The notes: a model not told the origin generated them from the sequence alone. A stretch of 64,000 nt of DNA from Colwellia sp. 39_35_sub15_T18 (GCA_002162675.1 MAAE01000047.1:23343-87342); one strand, 5' to 3'. Shown: positions 53,486 to 63,237, counted from the first letter of the stretch. Numbers and translations are program-made.

Positions 53486-55132
53486 CTATACATTCATCAG
53501 CATTGGTTGCGCTGCTGTTACTTGTCTATTTTTCTCATTTATAGGTTGTTTTAATAACAATTGAGCTATCCATAAACTAACAACGGCAAACAATAACAAG
53601 CCTATTTCGACACCAATCACGCCTCTAAAGCCATCTTGCCACAAAGTCAGTAAGCTAGTACCGAACAACCACCAGTCGGCAACAATGGTCAATAACACCA
53701 GCGCTACGGTTACTTGCAATAGTCGAGCAATAAAACGCTTGTTATTTATCACCCAAAAAGCTGAAATAGCAACAAGACTCAACACTGCAACATAGGCATA
53801 AATCACCCAAGCACCTCTACCGATTAACGACAATGGCAGTATTCTTTCCGCTAAAAGTGCCACCGCAGTTGCCACCACAAAACCACTACATAAACCAACG
53901 GTTAAGCTACGAACAAAACCAATACTGCGTTTAGAGACATTTTGCTGTAAAACGCGCTTATCTAACCACAATATATTGCCAACAATAATCATCGCGCAAA
54001 CAGCAATACCTAAAATAAAGTAAAGTATACGTAAATCAATACCCGCAAAGTTGCCAAAATGTAAGGTGGCAATAACATCCAAGCCCTTTCTCAAGGTATT
54101 ATATTGCTCAATATCCATTTTACTGATAACTGAGCCATCACTTACACGGTAGAACACCTCGTTACGTTGAGCAAAATTATCATTGTCTGATCCTCTTAGC
54201 TCTATTGCTGCATTTTGATCGCCATAATTGTAAAAAGTAGCTCTGTTCAACGTTTGATTTTCATCATTTCGTGACTGTACTATTAAATCAAATGCTTTGG
54301 TCATATCTTGTTTAATATCGACCGTTTTCTCAGTGAAAAAATCATAACCCGCATCTTTTAGCAAAGCTGATTGATCACCTTTATATAAAAATACTGCGAA
54401 AGATATTTGATATATAATGGCTAAATTAAAAATTAAACCACTAATTGCAAACATAAGAGTAAAAGGTAAACTCATCACTCCTACCACATTATGCATGTCT
54501 AATAATTTATCACGCTTTCTTTTATTAGTTCGATACTGAAAAAAGTTTTTGAACATTTTTTTTGCGTGAATAAAAACTCCTGATATTAAGGCGAAAAAAA
54601 AGAATAAAGTAATAACACCAACAATATAGGTGCCACCGGGCAAGTTAAGATCATAATGTAAACTATAAATGAAATCAGCCATTTTAAAGGGATTATTATC
54701 GCTGATCGTCTCACCCGTTTTGGGGTTTATAATAAGGTTAACCACCTCGCCATGCTGATCTTCTTTGCCTTTTTCACGTACTAGATCAATGTTCATACGA
54801 TAATAAGGATAATGCTCGGTAGGCATAAAAACAGATAGATGTTCTTTAGCGTCAAAGTCATATTCTGCTAATTTTTGCTCAACAATTTGCTGTAAAGGCA
54901 TATCTGGAGCATTAACATTAACAGGGTAATGTGGAACCGCCGCCCATTGCTTTATTTCTTCGTAAAATAAGGTAACGGAACCAGCCCAAAACACTAAAAA
55001 TAATACCGCCGAAATAATTACACCAAGCCAGCTATGTGCCTCGGTAAGATTTTTTATAACTTTATTTTTAACCAGTGTAGGTGCTTCTTTTTCTGAATCA
55101 TTACTGATTAATTCAACTTCGTTACTATTCAT
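53486..55132 (-). CDS. PepSY-domain transmembrane protein (iron-regulated, PiuB-like)
   Basis: Inner-membrane protein of 548 residues with PepSY_TM architecture: an N-terminal helix with TEAHSWLGVIISAVLFLVFW (His in the first helix), a periplasmic PepSY segment, paired helices, DMHNVVGVMSLPFTLMFAIS, and four C-terminal helices. Conserved helix His residues fit heme or metal handling; related proteins are proposed ferric-siderophore or NADPH-linked reductases. ATG 55132 is preferred over TTG two codons upstream. Last gene of a three-gene operon behind Fur-like boxes. Confidence 0.85.
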   Translation of the reverse strand: MNSNEVELISNDSEKEAPTLVKNKVIKNLTEAHSWLGVIISAVLFLVFWAGSVTLFYEEIKQWAAVPHYPVNVNAPDMPLQQIVEQKLAEYDFDAKEHLSVFMPTEHYPYYRMNIDLVREKGKEDQHGEVVNLIINPKTGETISDNNPFKMADFIYSLHYDLNLPGGTYIVGVITLFFFFALISGVFIHAKKMFKNFFQYRTNKRKRDKLLDMHNVVGVMSLPFTLMFAISGLIFNLAIIYQISFAVFLYKGDQSALLKDAGYDFFTEKTVDIKQDMTKAFDLIVQSRNDENQTLNRATFYNYGDQNAAIELRGSDNDNFAQRNEVFYRVSDGSVISKMDIEQYNTLRKGLDVIATLHFGNFAGIDLRILYFILGIAVCAMIIVGNILWLDKRVLQQNVSKRSIGFVRSLTVGLCSGFVVATAVALLAERILPLSLIGRGAWVIYAYVAVLSLVAISAFWVINNKRFIARLLQVTVALVLLTIVADWWLFGTSLLTLWQDGFRGVIGVEIGLLLFAVVSLWIAQLLLKQPINEKNRQVTAAQPMLMNV

Positions 55133-55134
55133 AA

Positions 55135-55389
55135 TCAACTACCTATCAATAAATAGGCATTCAGTAAACCTGATACCAATAACACTTTAGTACAGCCAAC
55201 ACTCGCTATTTTTGCAGAATTACAGCTATAGCAATAAACCATCACTGCCACCCAGATACAAAAAGCAAGTAGCAAGCCGACAAAAAGCTGAATATCAATA
55301 GCAAACGGTAATAGCCTATTTAAATTCAACATCAAACTGATAGATAACAACAAACCAAAAACGCAAGCTGCCAATGATTTAGACCACAT
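55135..55389 (-). CDS. Small membrane protein, DUF3649-like, 84 residues
   Basis: Three hydrophobic helices (SLAACVFGLLLSISLML, IQLFVGLLLAFCIWVAVMVY, KVLLVSGLLNAYLLIG). The start ATG 55389 has GGAG six bases upstream, inside the end of the preceding gene (11-bp overlap). The position between a 113-residue membrane protein and a PepSY protein matches the DUF3325-DUF3649-PepSY gene trio seen in iron-regulated loci; the family call rests mainly on that context. Confidence 0.65.
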   Translation of the reverse strand: MWSKSLAACVFGLLLSISLMLNLNRLLPFAIDIQLFVGLLLAFCIWVAVMVYCYSCNSAKIASVGCTKVLLVSGLLNAYLLIGS

Positions 55390-55720
55390 AATGCTCTCCA
55401 ATAAATGTCACCGCCGTGATCAACAAAAATAAACAGCCTCCCAATGAAACAACACTAAAAATACGCTTAGTTTTATGTGATGCCACTAAAATGAGTAATG
55501 TCCACATCACCATAACCAGCATAAGCATCAGCAAACTAGACACTAAATAGCTATAGGTATCACTAAAACCCCAAAGCGCCATCGTTAGCAAACCAGTAAA
55601 GCCAAACCAGGCGGATAATTTTGACAATGACTTATCCAAAAGCTGCTGTTTAGGCGAGGAAAGGTAAGCGAGTAAACAAGCAAACCATACTAATAACACA
55701 CTTATAAATACGACAATCAT
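55379..55720 (-). CDS. Small membrane protein, DUF3325-like, 113 residues
   Basis: Four hydrophobic helices in 113 residues; begins MIVVFISVLLVWFACLLAYL. First gene of the PepSY operon, with candidate Fur boxes upstream (55738-55760 and 55797-55815). The DUF3325 assignment is by context and general pattern. Possibly an accessory subunit of the PepSY membrane protein. Confidence 0.65.
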   Translation of the reverse strand: MIVVFISVLLVWFACLLAYLSSPKQQLLDKSLSKLSAWFGFTGLLTMALWGFSDTYSYLVSSLLMLMLVMVMWTLLILVASHKTKRIFSVVSLGGCLFLLITAVTFIGEHYVV

Positions 55721-55737
55721 GAAAACCGAATATTAAT

Positions 55738-55815
55738 GCAAATAATTTCTATTATTATTACAAAGCATAGACAAACTTTCAATCACCAATACTATTATAA
55801 ATAACAATCATTATC
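55738..55815 (-). promoter_or_regulatory. Candidate Fur boxes of the PepSY operon
   Basis: The 19-mer at 55797-55815 (containing AACAATCATTATC) matches about 14 of 19 positions of the classical Fur consensus by my count. A second, weaker AT-rich site (AATAATTTCTATTATTATT, near 55741) lies about 20 bp before the first start codon. Spacing relative to the gene start at 55720 suits iron repression. Confidence 0.65.
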
Positions 55816-55941
55816 GTTAACCTATTGTTACTTCAGACAACTTGCTCGATGAGGAATATGTATTAACAGCGGATCTAGGCACTGGCTCAGCAACCTTAGG
55901 TAGGCCCCGCACAGTAAACCTCAGGGTAGCAGCGAGTTTTT

Positions 55942-56013
55942 AACTGCACTTTTACTGCACTTTTACTGCACTTTTACTGCACTTTTACTGCACTTTTACT
56001 GCACTTTTACTGC
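55942..56013. repeat. Minisatellite: 11-bp unit ACTGCACTTTT, six copies plus a partial
   Basis: Six perfect head-to-tail copies from 55942 to 56007, followed by ACTGCA. Perfect identity implies recent expansion. It lies 150 bp upstream of the gene at 56157. Confidence 0.95.
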
Positions 56014-56031
56014 ATAGGGAATGCATAAGGA

Positions 56032-56064
56032 AGACACCCACTCAAAGATTAAGTGGGTGTTTCT
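56032..56064 (+). terminator. Hairpin upstream of the spermidine-synthase-like gene
   Basis: ACACCCACT (56033-56041) pairs with AGTGGGTGT (56051-56059), followed by TTCTC. No gene on the plus strand ends just before it, so its role is unclear. Confidence 0.4.
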
Positions 56065-56156
56065 CACTAAAAAGCCCCCTAACGCCTTCAAAACAAGCAA
56101 AATCAACGCATAATTTGCTATCCTAAAAAGAACAATAATAACCAAGAAAGTAACTA

Positions 56157-56978
56157 ATGGATTTATTAACATTACATGCGCAGCAAGGACGTGTCGTTCA
56201 ACGTTATTGCCTCAACAACGAAGAAATTGAAATACGAGAGCTAGAGCATTATCGCTGGTTTCATTTTGGTGATGATACGATACAAGCCATGATGAATACG
56301 CAAAGCTCTACTCAAGTATTAATGCCAATTTGCCAAGCGATGTTGTTATTCACTTTGTGGAAAAATAACACTTTAAAAATACTTAATTTAGGTATGGGTG
56401 GAGCAACTTTTGAGCGTTTTTTTGATAATCAAGCCAATATAGAATTAACCTCGGTAGAGCAATCTACACAGGTTATAACCATGGCAAAAACCTATTTTAG
56501 CTTACCTAAGCAGCAATACGTGCATTGCCAATCAGCAGAGCAGTTTTTACAACAAAATACTCAGCCATTTGATGTGGTGTTATGTGATCTTTTTACCCAG
56601 AAAAAAAATATTGTTGGTATAAATCAGCCGTTATTTTATAAAGATATAGTAAAAAACCTAGCTAAAAGCGGTGTGGTATTTATTAATATTGATCCCAAAA
56701 GCGAACAAAACCTATTAGCCATATTAACCATGGCCAGCAAGTTTTTTACTGATATCGCCATCATAGAATTTGAAAATTATAAAAATGTTGTGCTGGTATT
56801 AAGTACGGTACCAATACCTAGTAAGCAAACCTTGCAGCAATACAATCAACATCTGAATGAATTAAAAACGACACAAGAAACTCAACAAAAGGCTGAACAA
56901 AGAACCAATACAAACCACATCGACTTTACGGCCTATATTTCATCAATGCATTATTTGCCGTCAAAAAACACACAATAA
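56157..56978 (+). CDS. Spermidine-synthase-like protein (SAM-dependent fold)
   Basis: Polyamine aminopropyltransferase/methyltransferase fold. The nucleotide-binding glycine motif NLGMGGATF (Gly79-Gly82), the acidic LTSVEQS after strand 2, and FDVVLCDLF as the motif expected around the active-site Asp are present. The canonical GGGDGG and substrate-binding residues are not clearly kept, and the C-terminus (from about residue 225) is low-complexity and Gln-rich. An actual spermidine synthase activity is therefore not assured. No speD is nearby. Confidence 0.75.
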   Translation: MDLLTLHAQQGRVVQRYCLNNEEIEIRELEHYRWFHFGDDTIQAMMNTQSSTQVLMPICQAMLLFTLWKNNTLKILNLGMGGATFERFFDNQANIELTSVEQSTQVITMAKTYFSLPKQQYVHCQSAEQFLQQNTQPFDVVLCDLFTQKKNIVGINQPLFYKDIVKNLAKSGVVFINIDPKSEQNLLAILTMASKFFTDIAIIEFENYKNVVLVLSTVPIPSKQTLQQYNQHLNELKTTQETQQKAEQRTNTNHIDFTAYISSMHYLPSKNTQ

Positions 56979-57008
56979 GTACCAACGGTTTGATCTGATA
57001 AGGCTTAC

Positions 57009-57572
57009 TTAGAAAGCTAAATTAACAAAAACTTTTGCCATAGCCTTTGCTTGATTAGCAGCCTCTTTATTGCCACTAACATGAGCCTCGACAATGGCAC
57101 CTTCCAGTAATAAATTAAGTTGTTGCGATAGAGCTTCAGGGTTTTCGGCGCCAGCCTGTTTAGCAAGATCTTGTATATATTCGCGCACTAACCGCTTATG
57201 CTCGGCACAAATTGAATGGCGTGGATCTTCCGGCGCTGAAAATTCCGCTGACGCATTAATAAACATGCAACCGACGAAGGAAGGCTCTTGAAACCACAGG
57301 TGATGCGCCTCAAAAATACTCAATAATCTGTCTCTCGGTGTTTTGCCAAGGCTTTCCGTCTCACGCATCATTTTATTTCTGAACAACTCATCCCGTTTTC
57401 GCAATACCGCCAGTATCAATTCATCTTTCGATTTAAAATGATTGTATAGCGTTTTTTTAGCCACCCCAGCCTCGGCAATGATCCGGTCGATCCCCGTAGC
57501 GTTAAAGCCATGCTGGTAGAACAGTTTAAGGGCTTGCGAAATGATACTTTCTCTTTTAGACAGGATAGGCAT
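57009..57572 (-). CDS. TetR family transcriptional regulator
   Basis: The N-terminal helix-turn-helix (about residues 10-55) has GIDRIIAEAGVAKKTLYNHF and KSKDELILAVL. The C-terminal ligand domain carries LWFQEPSFVGCMFINASAEF, as in the TetR_C group often found beside oxidoreductases and hydrolases. It is divergent from the exported metallo-beta-lactamase gene; the perfect palindrome at 57736-57753 between them is the likely operator. Confidence 0.9.
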   Translation of the reverse strand: MPILSKRESIISQALKLFYQHGFNATGIDRIIAEAGVAKKTLYNHFKSKDELILAVLRKRDELFRNKMMRETESLGKTPRDRLLSIFEAHHLWFQEPSFVGCMFINASAEFSAPEDPRHSICAEHKRLVREYIQDLAKQAGAENPEALSQQLNLLLEGAIVEAHVSGNKEAANQAKAMAKVFVNLAF

Positions 57573-57735
57573 AATCTGCTCCTTAAAAAATCATTATAGA
57601 ACATTAAGTATATAGTTTTTAAATACTCTTAAATAGATAAAAACAATACAATTTATAACGCATAGTAAACACTATGATTATTAAAGTAAAAAATTATATT
57701 GACGGCTAAAAAAAAACCAGTTAATCTAAATCTAT

Positions 57736-57754
57736 GTATACAGATCTGTATACT
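57736..57754. promoter_or_regulatory. Perfect 18-bp palindrome, probable TetR operator
   Basis: GTATACAGATCTGTATAC (57736-57753) is a perfect inverted repeat. Its right arm overlaps TATACT (57749-57754), a near-consensus -10 element for the rightward gene starting at 57805. A repressor bound here would block that promoter. Confidence 0.75.
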
Positions 57755-57804
57755 TAAATTATTCTCACCTAAACATGGTGGTAATATTAATTGGAGTAAA
57801 AACA

Positions 57805-58689
57805 TTGATAAACAGCGATAGAAAACTCAAAAAATTCACTCTGTCAACTTGGGCAACAGCCTTTACTATATCGGTGCTAGGAGGGTTGGCAAGTTTGAGT
57901 CTTCCCGTATGGGCAGCAGGTACTGTCAATGATATTGTCGTCTTTGAATGTGGAAAAATAAGCACACCTGATCGTTCCTTTTGGTCTCCGGGCGTAGATG
58001 TCAATGTAAAACACGACATGGTCGCGAGTTGTTATTTAATTCGCCACAAAAATGGTTTGATGATTTGGGATACTGGTTTACCTGCCGCTATAGCATCAAA
58101 GCCTGACGGTATTTCAATAGCTGGCGGGAAAATAAACTTATTCTTAGACACGCCCTTCCCTAAGCTTTTACAAGAATTTGGGGTTGCTCCTGAAGAAGTT
58201 AAACATTTAGCCTTGTCTCACATGCATGCTGACCATGCAGGTAACGCGAACGCTTTTGCGCACGCTACTTGGTATGTACAACAAGCAGAGCATGAGGCTG
58301 CTTTTAGTCCATTAGCCAAAAAACTTAATTTTAACCTTAAAACGTATAACAAATTAGCAGAGAGCAAAACCGTGAAACTCAATGGACGCCATGATATTTT
58401 TGGCGACGGCTCGGTAGTGATCATTCCAGCACCAGGTCATACGCCAGGGCATCAGGTTTTGTTGGTTAATTTACCTTCCGGGCCGGTTTTATTATCAGGG
58501 GATCTATGGCATTTCAGCTCGAATCATCAATTTAACCGTGTGCCAGGTTTTAATTATGATCACAAGCAAACACTTGAAAGTATGAAATCAATTAATGAGC
58601 TGATTGCTACTACAGGGGCAAAACTGCTGATACAGCATGATAAAGAGCAAAATGGTCAAATTCCCCACGCACCTAAGTACCTGAGATAA
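57805..58689 (+). CDS. Exported metallo-beta-lactamase-fold hydrolase (N-acyl-homoserine-lactonase-like)
   Basis: The zinc motif HMHADH (His139, His141, Asp143, His144) lies in LALSHMHADHAGN, with further ligands in APGHTPGHQ and LLSGDLWHF. The HxHxDH arrangement, the GTVNDIVVFECGKI start and the domain layout resemble AHL lactonases of the AiiA/AttM group. The start is TTG 57805 behind GGAG, giving a signal peptide ending VWAAG; ATG 57775 has no ribosome site. The signal peptide is unusual for an AHL lactonase, so a periplasmic lactonase or other hydrolase is possible. Divergently placed tetR suggests induction. Confidence 0.82.
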   Translation: MINSDRKLKKFTLSTWATAFTISVLGGLASLSLPVWAAGTVNDIVVFECGKISTPDRSFWSPGVDVNVKHDMVASCYLIRHKNGLMIWDTGLPAAIASKPDGISIAGGKINLFLDTPFPKLLQEFGVAPEEVKHLALSHMHADHAGNANAFAHATWYVQQAEHEAAFSPLAKKLNFNLKTYNKLAESKTVKLNGRHDIFGDGSVVIIPAPGHTPGHQVLLVNLPSGPVLLSGDLWHFSSNHQFNRVPGFNYDHKQTLESMKSINELIATTGAKLLIQHDKEQNGQIPHAPKYLR

Positions 58690-58818
58690 TCAGTAGCTAA
58701 AATTGTCAGAGGAAATGATCATTATAAATGGCTATAAATAGAAGAATATTTATTACGACGGTTGGTAATAAATCTGTAGAGAGGAAACGAGTTTTAACTG
58801 AGCTTTTACAACATACGC

Positions 58819-58852
58819 AAAATAGCCACTCAAATATTAAGTGGCTATTTTT
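58819..58852. terminator. Bidirectional terminator between the hydrolase gene and alaS
   Basis: AATAGCCACT (58821-58830) pairs with AGTGGCTATT (58840-58849), followed by TTTC; AAAA on the left serves the minus strand. Confidence 0.85.
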
Positions 58853-58866
58853 CATATAATTACATG

Positions 58867-61497
58867 TTAGCTTAATTTTTCAAGCAACCAAGGCTGCACT
58901 GAAGCTAAAGCAGCACTAATGTTTTCCGGTTGACTGCCACCTGCTTGTGCCATATCGGGACGACCACCACCTTTACCGCCCACTTGTTGAGCCACTAGGT
59001 TTACTAGTTCACCCGCTTTTACTTGAGCGATTAAATCTTTAGTAACACCGGCAATAAGCCCAACTTTGCCATCATTAGCGGTAGCAAGCATGATAATGCC
59101 AGACTGCATTTTATTTTTCAGCTCATCAACCATGCCGCGAAGCGCTTTACTTTCGACACCGTCAAGATCAGCAATTAATACTTTAACACCGTTAATATCA
59201 ATGGCCTTACTCACTAAATCTGAGCCGGCTTGTGCTGCAAGTTCTTGTTTAAGTGTGCTAATTTCTTTTTCTAATGCTTTAGAGCGGCTAATAAGCTGCT
59301 CAACTTTGCTGCCAACACTGGCAACATCAGTTTTCACTAAGCCTGCAACTTTGTTCAACGTTACACTCTGCTCATTAATAAAGGCTAATGCGCCCGTTGC
59401 AGTAACCGCTTCAATACGGCGCACACCAGCAGCAATACCAGACTCTGAAACTATTTTCAGTAAACCAATATCACCGGTGCGATTTACATGAACGCCACCA
59501 CAAAGTTCTATTGAAAATTCGCCTAAGGTAACCACTCGCACTTCATCATCATATTTTTCGCCAAAGAGCGCCATGGCACCTTTCTCTTTCGCTTCTTCAA
59601 TGTACATTGACTCAGTTTTTTTGACATGATTACGACGAATTTCATCATTAACCATCTGTTCAACGTCGTGTAACTCTTGCGCTGTAACACCTTCAAAATG
59701 AGAAAAATCAAAACGTAATTTTTCATCATCACACAACGAGCCTTTTTGGCCAACATGTTCACCTAACACTTTACGAAGCGCTGCATGTAGCAAGTGCGTT
59801 GCGGTATGGTTTTTAACAATTGCCGCACGACGTTCAGTATTAATTTCAGCTTTAACACGGCGATTCAAACCCATGTCTGTTTTAGCGACCCCTTTATGGG
59901 CAAAAGCATTACCCAATTTAATGGTGTCTTCTACTTCAAATACACCACCATCTAGGTGTAACAAACCACTATCCCCTGCTTGTCCACCTGACTCGGCATA
60001 AAATGGGGTGTGATCTAAAATCACTAAACCTTGTTCTCCCGCACTTAATTGCGCAACCGCTTCTTGTTCATGATAATTAAACAATTCAACAATAGTCGCT
60101 GAATAAGAGTCGTTGTCATAACCTTTAAAAGCTGTTTTGTGATCAGATTTTAACTGCTGATTGTAATCCGTCCCAAAATTGCTGGCCTGCTGTGCACGTT
60201 TTCGCTGCTCGCTCATCGCAACATCAAAACCATTATGATCAATGTTTAACTGGCGCTCACGGGCAATATCTGCGGTTAAATCAGCAGGAAAGCCATAGGT
60301 ATCATAAAGTTTAAAAACATCATCACCACTAATCGTATCGCCATCTAAATTGGCGAGAATATCTTCAAGCAACAACATACCGCGATCTAATGTGCGACCA
60401 AATTGCTCTTCTTCAATACGCAATAGTTTTTCAATAATGACTTGTTGTTGCGCTAGCTCAGGGTAAGCTTCACCCATTTGCTCGACCAATGATTTAACGA
60501 GTTTATGGAAAAAGTTTTCTTGAGCTTCGAGCTTATGACCATGACGGATAGCACGACGAATAATGCGGCGTAGCACATAACCACGGCCTTCATTTGAAGG
60601 CACAACACCATCAATGATTAAAAAACAGCAAGAGCGAATATGATCACTAATAACACGCAGTGATTTATTGTCGAGGTCATTACACGCCAACAAGTTAGCC
60701 GTATCTTTGATTAAGGCTTGGAAAAGATCAATTTCATAATTGCTGTGCACATTTTGCATAATGGCAGAAATACGCTCTAAGCCCATACCCGTATCAATAG
60801 AAGGATTAGGTAGTGGCTCCATATCACCATTGGCTTGGCGATTAAACTGCATGAAAACAATGTTCCAAATTTCAATAAAACGATCACCATCTTCTTCAGG
60901 TGAACCCGGAGGGCCGCCCCAAATATCAGCGCCATGATCATAAAATATTTCTGAACAAGGACCACAAGGGCCAGTATCGCCCATTGACCAAAAGTTATCG
61001 GATTCAAACTTTTTCTCTGGTGATTTATCACCAATGCGAATAATTTTTTCTACCGGTATACCAATTTCGTTTTTCCAAAATAAAAAAGCTTCTTCATCGC
61101 TTTCATAAACCGTTACTAATAATTTTTCTTTTGGTAAACCTAAAACGCCCGTTAAAAATTCCCACGCATAATTTATTGCATCTGCTTTGAAATAGTCGCC
61201 AAAACTAAAGTTACCTAACATTTCAAAGAACGTATGATGACGCGCGGTATAACCAACATTCTCTAAATCGTTATGCTTACCACCAGCGCGCACACAGCGC
61301 TGTGCAGAAGTAGCACGTGTATAACTGCGTTTTTCAGCGCCTAAAAATACATCTTTAAAAGGCACCATACCGGCATTAGTAAAAAGTAATGTGGCATCAT
61401 TGCCGGGTACTAATGAGCTACTTTTTACTATTTGATGTTGCTTGGTGGCAAAAAAATCTAAAAATGCCTGACGTACTTCAGCAGTGCTTTTAATCAT
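58867..61497 (-). CDS. alaS: Alanyl-tRNA synthetase
   Basis: Charges tRNA-Ala. It has a class II catalytic core ([35 protein letters not shown]), an editing domain with [11 protein letters not shown] and [13 protein letters not shown], and a C-terminal DHHA1 region ([15 protein letters not shown]). ATG 61497 is used, giving 876 residues, equal to E. coli AlaRS, rather than a TTG five codons upstream. It is downstream of recX as in E. coli, but csrA does not follow directly. Confidence 0.97.
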   Translation of the reverse strand: MIKSTAEVRQAFLDFFATKQHQIVKSSSLVPGNDATLLFTNAGMVPFKDVFLGAEKRSYTRATSAQRCVRAGGKHNDLENVGYTARHHTFFEMLGNFSFGDYFKADAINYAWEFLTGVLGLPKEKLLVTVYESDEEAFLFWKNEIGIPVEKIIRIGDKSPEKKFESDNFWSMGDTGPCGPCSEIFYDHGADIWGGPPGSPEEDGDRFIEIWNIVFMQFNRQANGDMEPLPNPSIDTGMGLERISAIMQNVHSNYEIDLFQALIKDTANLLACNDLDNKSLRVISDHIRSCCFLIIDGVVPSNEGRGYVLRRIIRRAIRHGHKLEAQENFFHKLVKSLVEQMGEAYPELAQQQVIIEKLLRIEEEQFGRTLDRGMLLLEDILANLDGDTISGDDVFKLYDTYGFPADLTADIARERQLNIDHNGFDVAMSEQRKRAQQASNFGTDYNQQLKSDHKTAFKGYDNDSYSATIVELFNYHEQEAVAQLSAGEQGLVILDHTPFYAESGGQAGDSGLLHLDGGVFEVEDTIKLGNAFAHKGVAKTDMGLNRRVKAEINTERRAAIVKNHTATHLLHAALRKVLGEHVGQKGSLCDDEKLRFDFSHFEGVTAQELHDVEQMVNDEIRRNHVKKTESMYIEEAKEKGAMALFGEKYDDEVRVVTLGEFSIELCGGVHVNRTGDIGLLKIVSESGIAAGVRRIEAVTATGALAFINEQSVTLNKVAGLVKTDVASVGSKVEQLISRSKALEKEISTLKQELAAQAGSDLVSKAIDINGVKVLIADLDGVESKALRGMVDELKNKMQSGIIMLATANDGKVGLIAGVTKDLIAQVKAGELVNLVAQQVGGKGGGRPDMAQAGGSQPENISAALASVQPWLLEKLS

Positions 61498-61602
61498 GGG
61501 AGCCTTAATCAATCTGTTTATTACATTTATTCTGAATGTGGTAGGGGCTCGGCTGTCAAAAAATGACAGGCTAAAGCCTACCTACAATTTTAAAGTTGTT
61601 TA

Positions 61603-62109
61603 TTATTCATTGTTTATTATCGAAAAGATTTCATCGGATGAAAATCCACGATATTGTAAAAATCGTATTCTTTTCGCTTTTTCTTTTTGGCACGCTGGTA
61701 GAGCTACCACTCTACTTTCACCAAAACGTTTATTATACGCAAGCTCGGCTTGAAGATACCAATCTATTTCGCAATTTTTCTGCAATTGTTGAATAATTGT
61801 TGAGCAAACACCTTTTTGCTTTAGTTCATTAGCAATATAACGCCAACCATAACCTCGATTAACACGATACCGACAAGTACTTTGAGCAAACCTAGCATCA
61901 GATAAATAGTCTTTTTCGAGTAACCGTAGTATGGCTTGCTCTATAGCATCAGCTTCAAATTCACGTGTGGTAAGTTTTTGCCTTAATTCGAATTCAGAAT
62001 GCTCTCGTCTGGCTAATAAACCCACACCACAGTGTAGTGCAGTTTGTTTTTGTCTTTTTTTCTTTATTGGCTCTTGGTTTTCTTCATCTTTCATTTTATT
62101 ATCTGTCAA
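61603..62109 (-). CDS. recX: Regulatory protein RecX
   Basis: Inhibits RecA filament extension. A 168-residue, basic, helical repeat protein with the family's LLARREHSEFELRQKL, LEKDYLSDARFAQSTCRYRVNRGYGWRYIANEL and KGVCSTIIQQL motifs. It starts 11 bp after the dinB stop on the same strand, so it is probably expressed from the SOS promoter of dinB. recA, its usual neighbour, is not in the window. Confidence 0.93.
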   Translation of the reverse strand: MTDNKMKDEENQEPIKKKRQKQTALHCGVGLLARREHSEFELRQKLTTREFEADAIEQAILRLLEKDYLSDARFAQSTCRYRVNRGYGWRYIANELKQKGVCSTIIQQLQKNCEIDWYLQAELAYNKRFGESRVVALPACQKEKAKRIRFLQYRGFSSDEIFSIINNE

Positions 62110-62120
62110 ATAGCTATCTG

Positions 62121-63194
62121 TTATAGCAAAGTTAATTGTTTAGTCTTGATTTCATCGGCAACGTTAGGCTCAGCAAAGCCAAGGGTTAAACCAACCAGAC
62201 GAATTCCTCGTCCGTTAGCTCGTTCATAAGCCTTAGCTAGCAAGGCATTAAACGTATCTTGCTGTGCTGCTAAACTTTGTTGCTCAACCGTAGTTTGGTT
62301 AAAGTCATTAAACTTAAGCTTAACTCCCTGCTTAACTATTTTTCTATCCTTTACTTTTTCTAATCGTACTATCAACTTCGGTAATAGTTTTTCTATAATT
62401 GCTAGACATTCCGTTTCGCTGTATATATCGGCCGCTAAAGTTGTTTCAATAGCGAGTGATCTACGCTGTCTGCTCACTTCAAGTTCTCGGTTGTCAATGC
62501 CGTGAGCTTTTTGATACAAACTTGTCGCAAATTTACCAACAATGGTGGTTAACTTGGCAATGGAAGAAGATCTGATATCGGCACAAGTAGAAAAACCAAA
62601 TGATTGTAATTTTTGAAAGGTTTTTGGTCCAATGCCCGGGATTTTTTTCAATGATAATTGCTCAACAAAAGCCGTTACCTTTTCAGGAGAAACAACGCAT
62701 TGGCCGTTAGGTTTATTTTCATCGCTAGCTATTTTAGCAATAAATTTATTGGGCGCTATACCCGCAGAAGCGGTCAGGTTAAGTTCATTAAAGATATCAG
62801 CACGAATTTGCTCAGCAATTAACGTGGCACTACCTTGACACAACGCTGAATCGGTAACATCAAGGTAAGCTTCATCAAGAGACAAGGGTTCAATAATATC
62901 GGTATAGCGAGAAAATATTTCACGAATATGAACAGAGACTTCTTTATAAACTGCCATACGCCCATGCACTATTGTTAATTCAGGGCAAAGCTGTTTCGCT
63001 TTAATGGCGGGCATAGCCGAACGGACACCGAACTTTCGCGCTTGATAATTACACGTAGATAAAACACTGCGCGGGCCATCACCACCCACAGCTAAGGGAA
63101 TATTTTGATATTCAGGGAAATCGCGCATCTCTACTGCCGCATAAAAGCAGTCCATGTCGATATGAATTATTTTCTTAGCCGTTACCTGTTTCAT
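62121..63194 (-). CDS. dinB: DNA polymerase IV
   Basis: Y-family translesion polymerase. Catalytic acidic residues are in HIDMDCFYAAVE (Asp13, Asp15) and SLDEAYLDVT. The helix-hairpin-helix (KIPGIGPKTFQKLQSFG) and little-finger domain follow, for a usual total of 357 residues. A LexA-type box 13 bp upstream of the start indicates SOS control. It probably forms an operon with recX. Confidence 0.96.
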   Translation of the reverse strand: MKQVTAKKIIHIDMDCFYAAVEMRDFPEYQNIPLAVGGDGPRSVLSTCNYQARKFGVRSAMPAIKAKQLCPELTIVHGRMAVYKEVSVHIREIFSRYTDIIEPLSLDEAYLDVTDSALCQGSATLIAEQIRADIFNELNLTASAGIAPNKFIAKIASDENKPNGQCVVSPEKVTAFVEQLSLKKIPGIGPKTFQKLQSFGFSTCADIRSSSIAKLTTIVGKFATSLYQKAHGIDNRELEVSRQRRSLAIETTLAADIYSETECLAIIEKLLPKLIVRLEKVKDRKIVKQGVKLKFNDFNQTTVEQQSLAAQQDTFNALLAKAYERANGRGIRLVGLTLGFAEPNVADEIKTKQLTLL

Positions 63195-63206
63195 ACCGAC
63201 ATTGTA

Positions 63207-63222
63207 CTGAGTTTTTATACAG
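63207..63222 (-). promoter_or_regulatory. LexA (SOS) box of dinB
   Basis: On the minus strand the site reads CTGTATAAAAACTCAG, matching CTG-N10-CAG with the AT-rich centre of the gammaproteobacterial SOS box. It ends 13 bp before the dinB ATG. Confidence 0.85.
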
Positions 63223-63237
63223 TGTCAATTGTGCGTT

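Larger units (their letters stand above)
55721..56156. other. Intergenic region with Fur boxes and an 11-bp minisatellite
   Basis: From left: promoter of the PepSY operon with Fur-like sites, a stretch without features, a six-fold 11-bp tandem repeat (55942-56007), and a hairpin (56032-56064) before the spermidine-synthase-like gene. Confidence 0.7.

Noticed and set aside
55942..56013. CRISPR or origin iterons
   Set aside because: 11-bp units are directly contiguous without spacers; no replication gene is adjacent, and the unit has no DnaA-box similarity.
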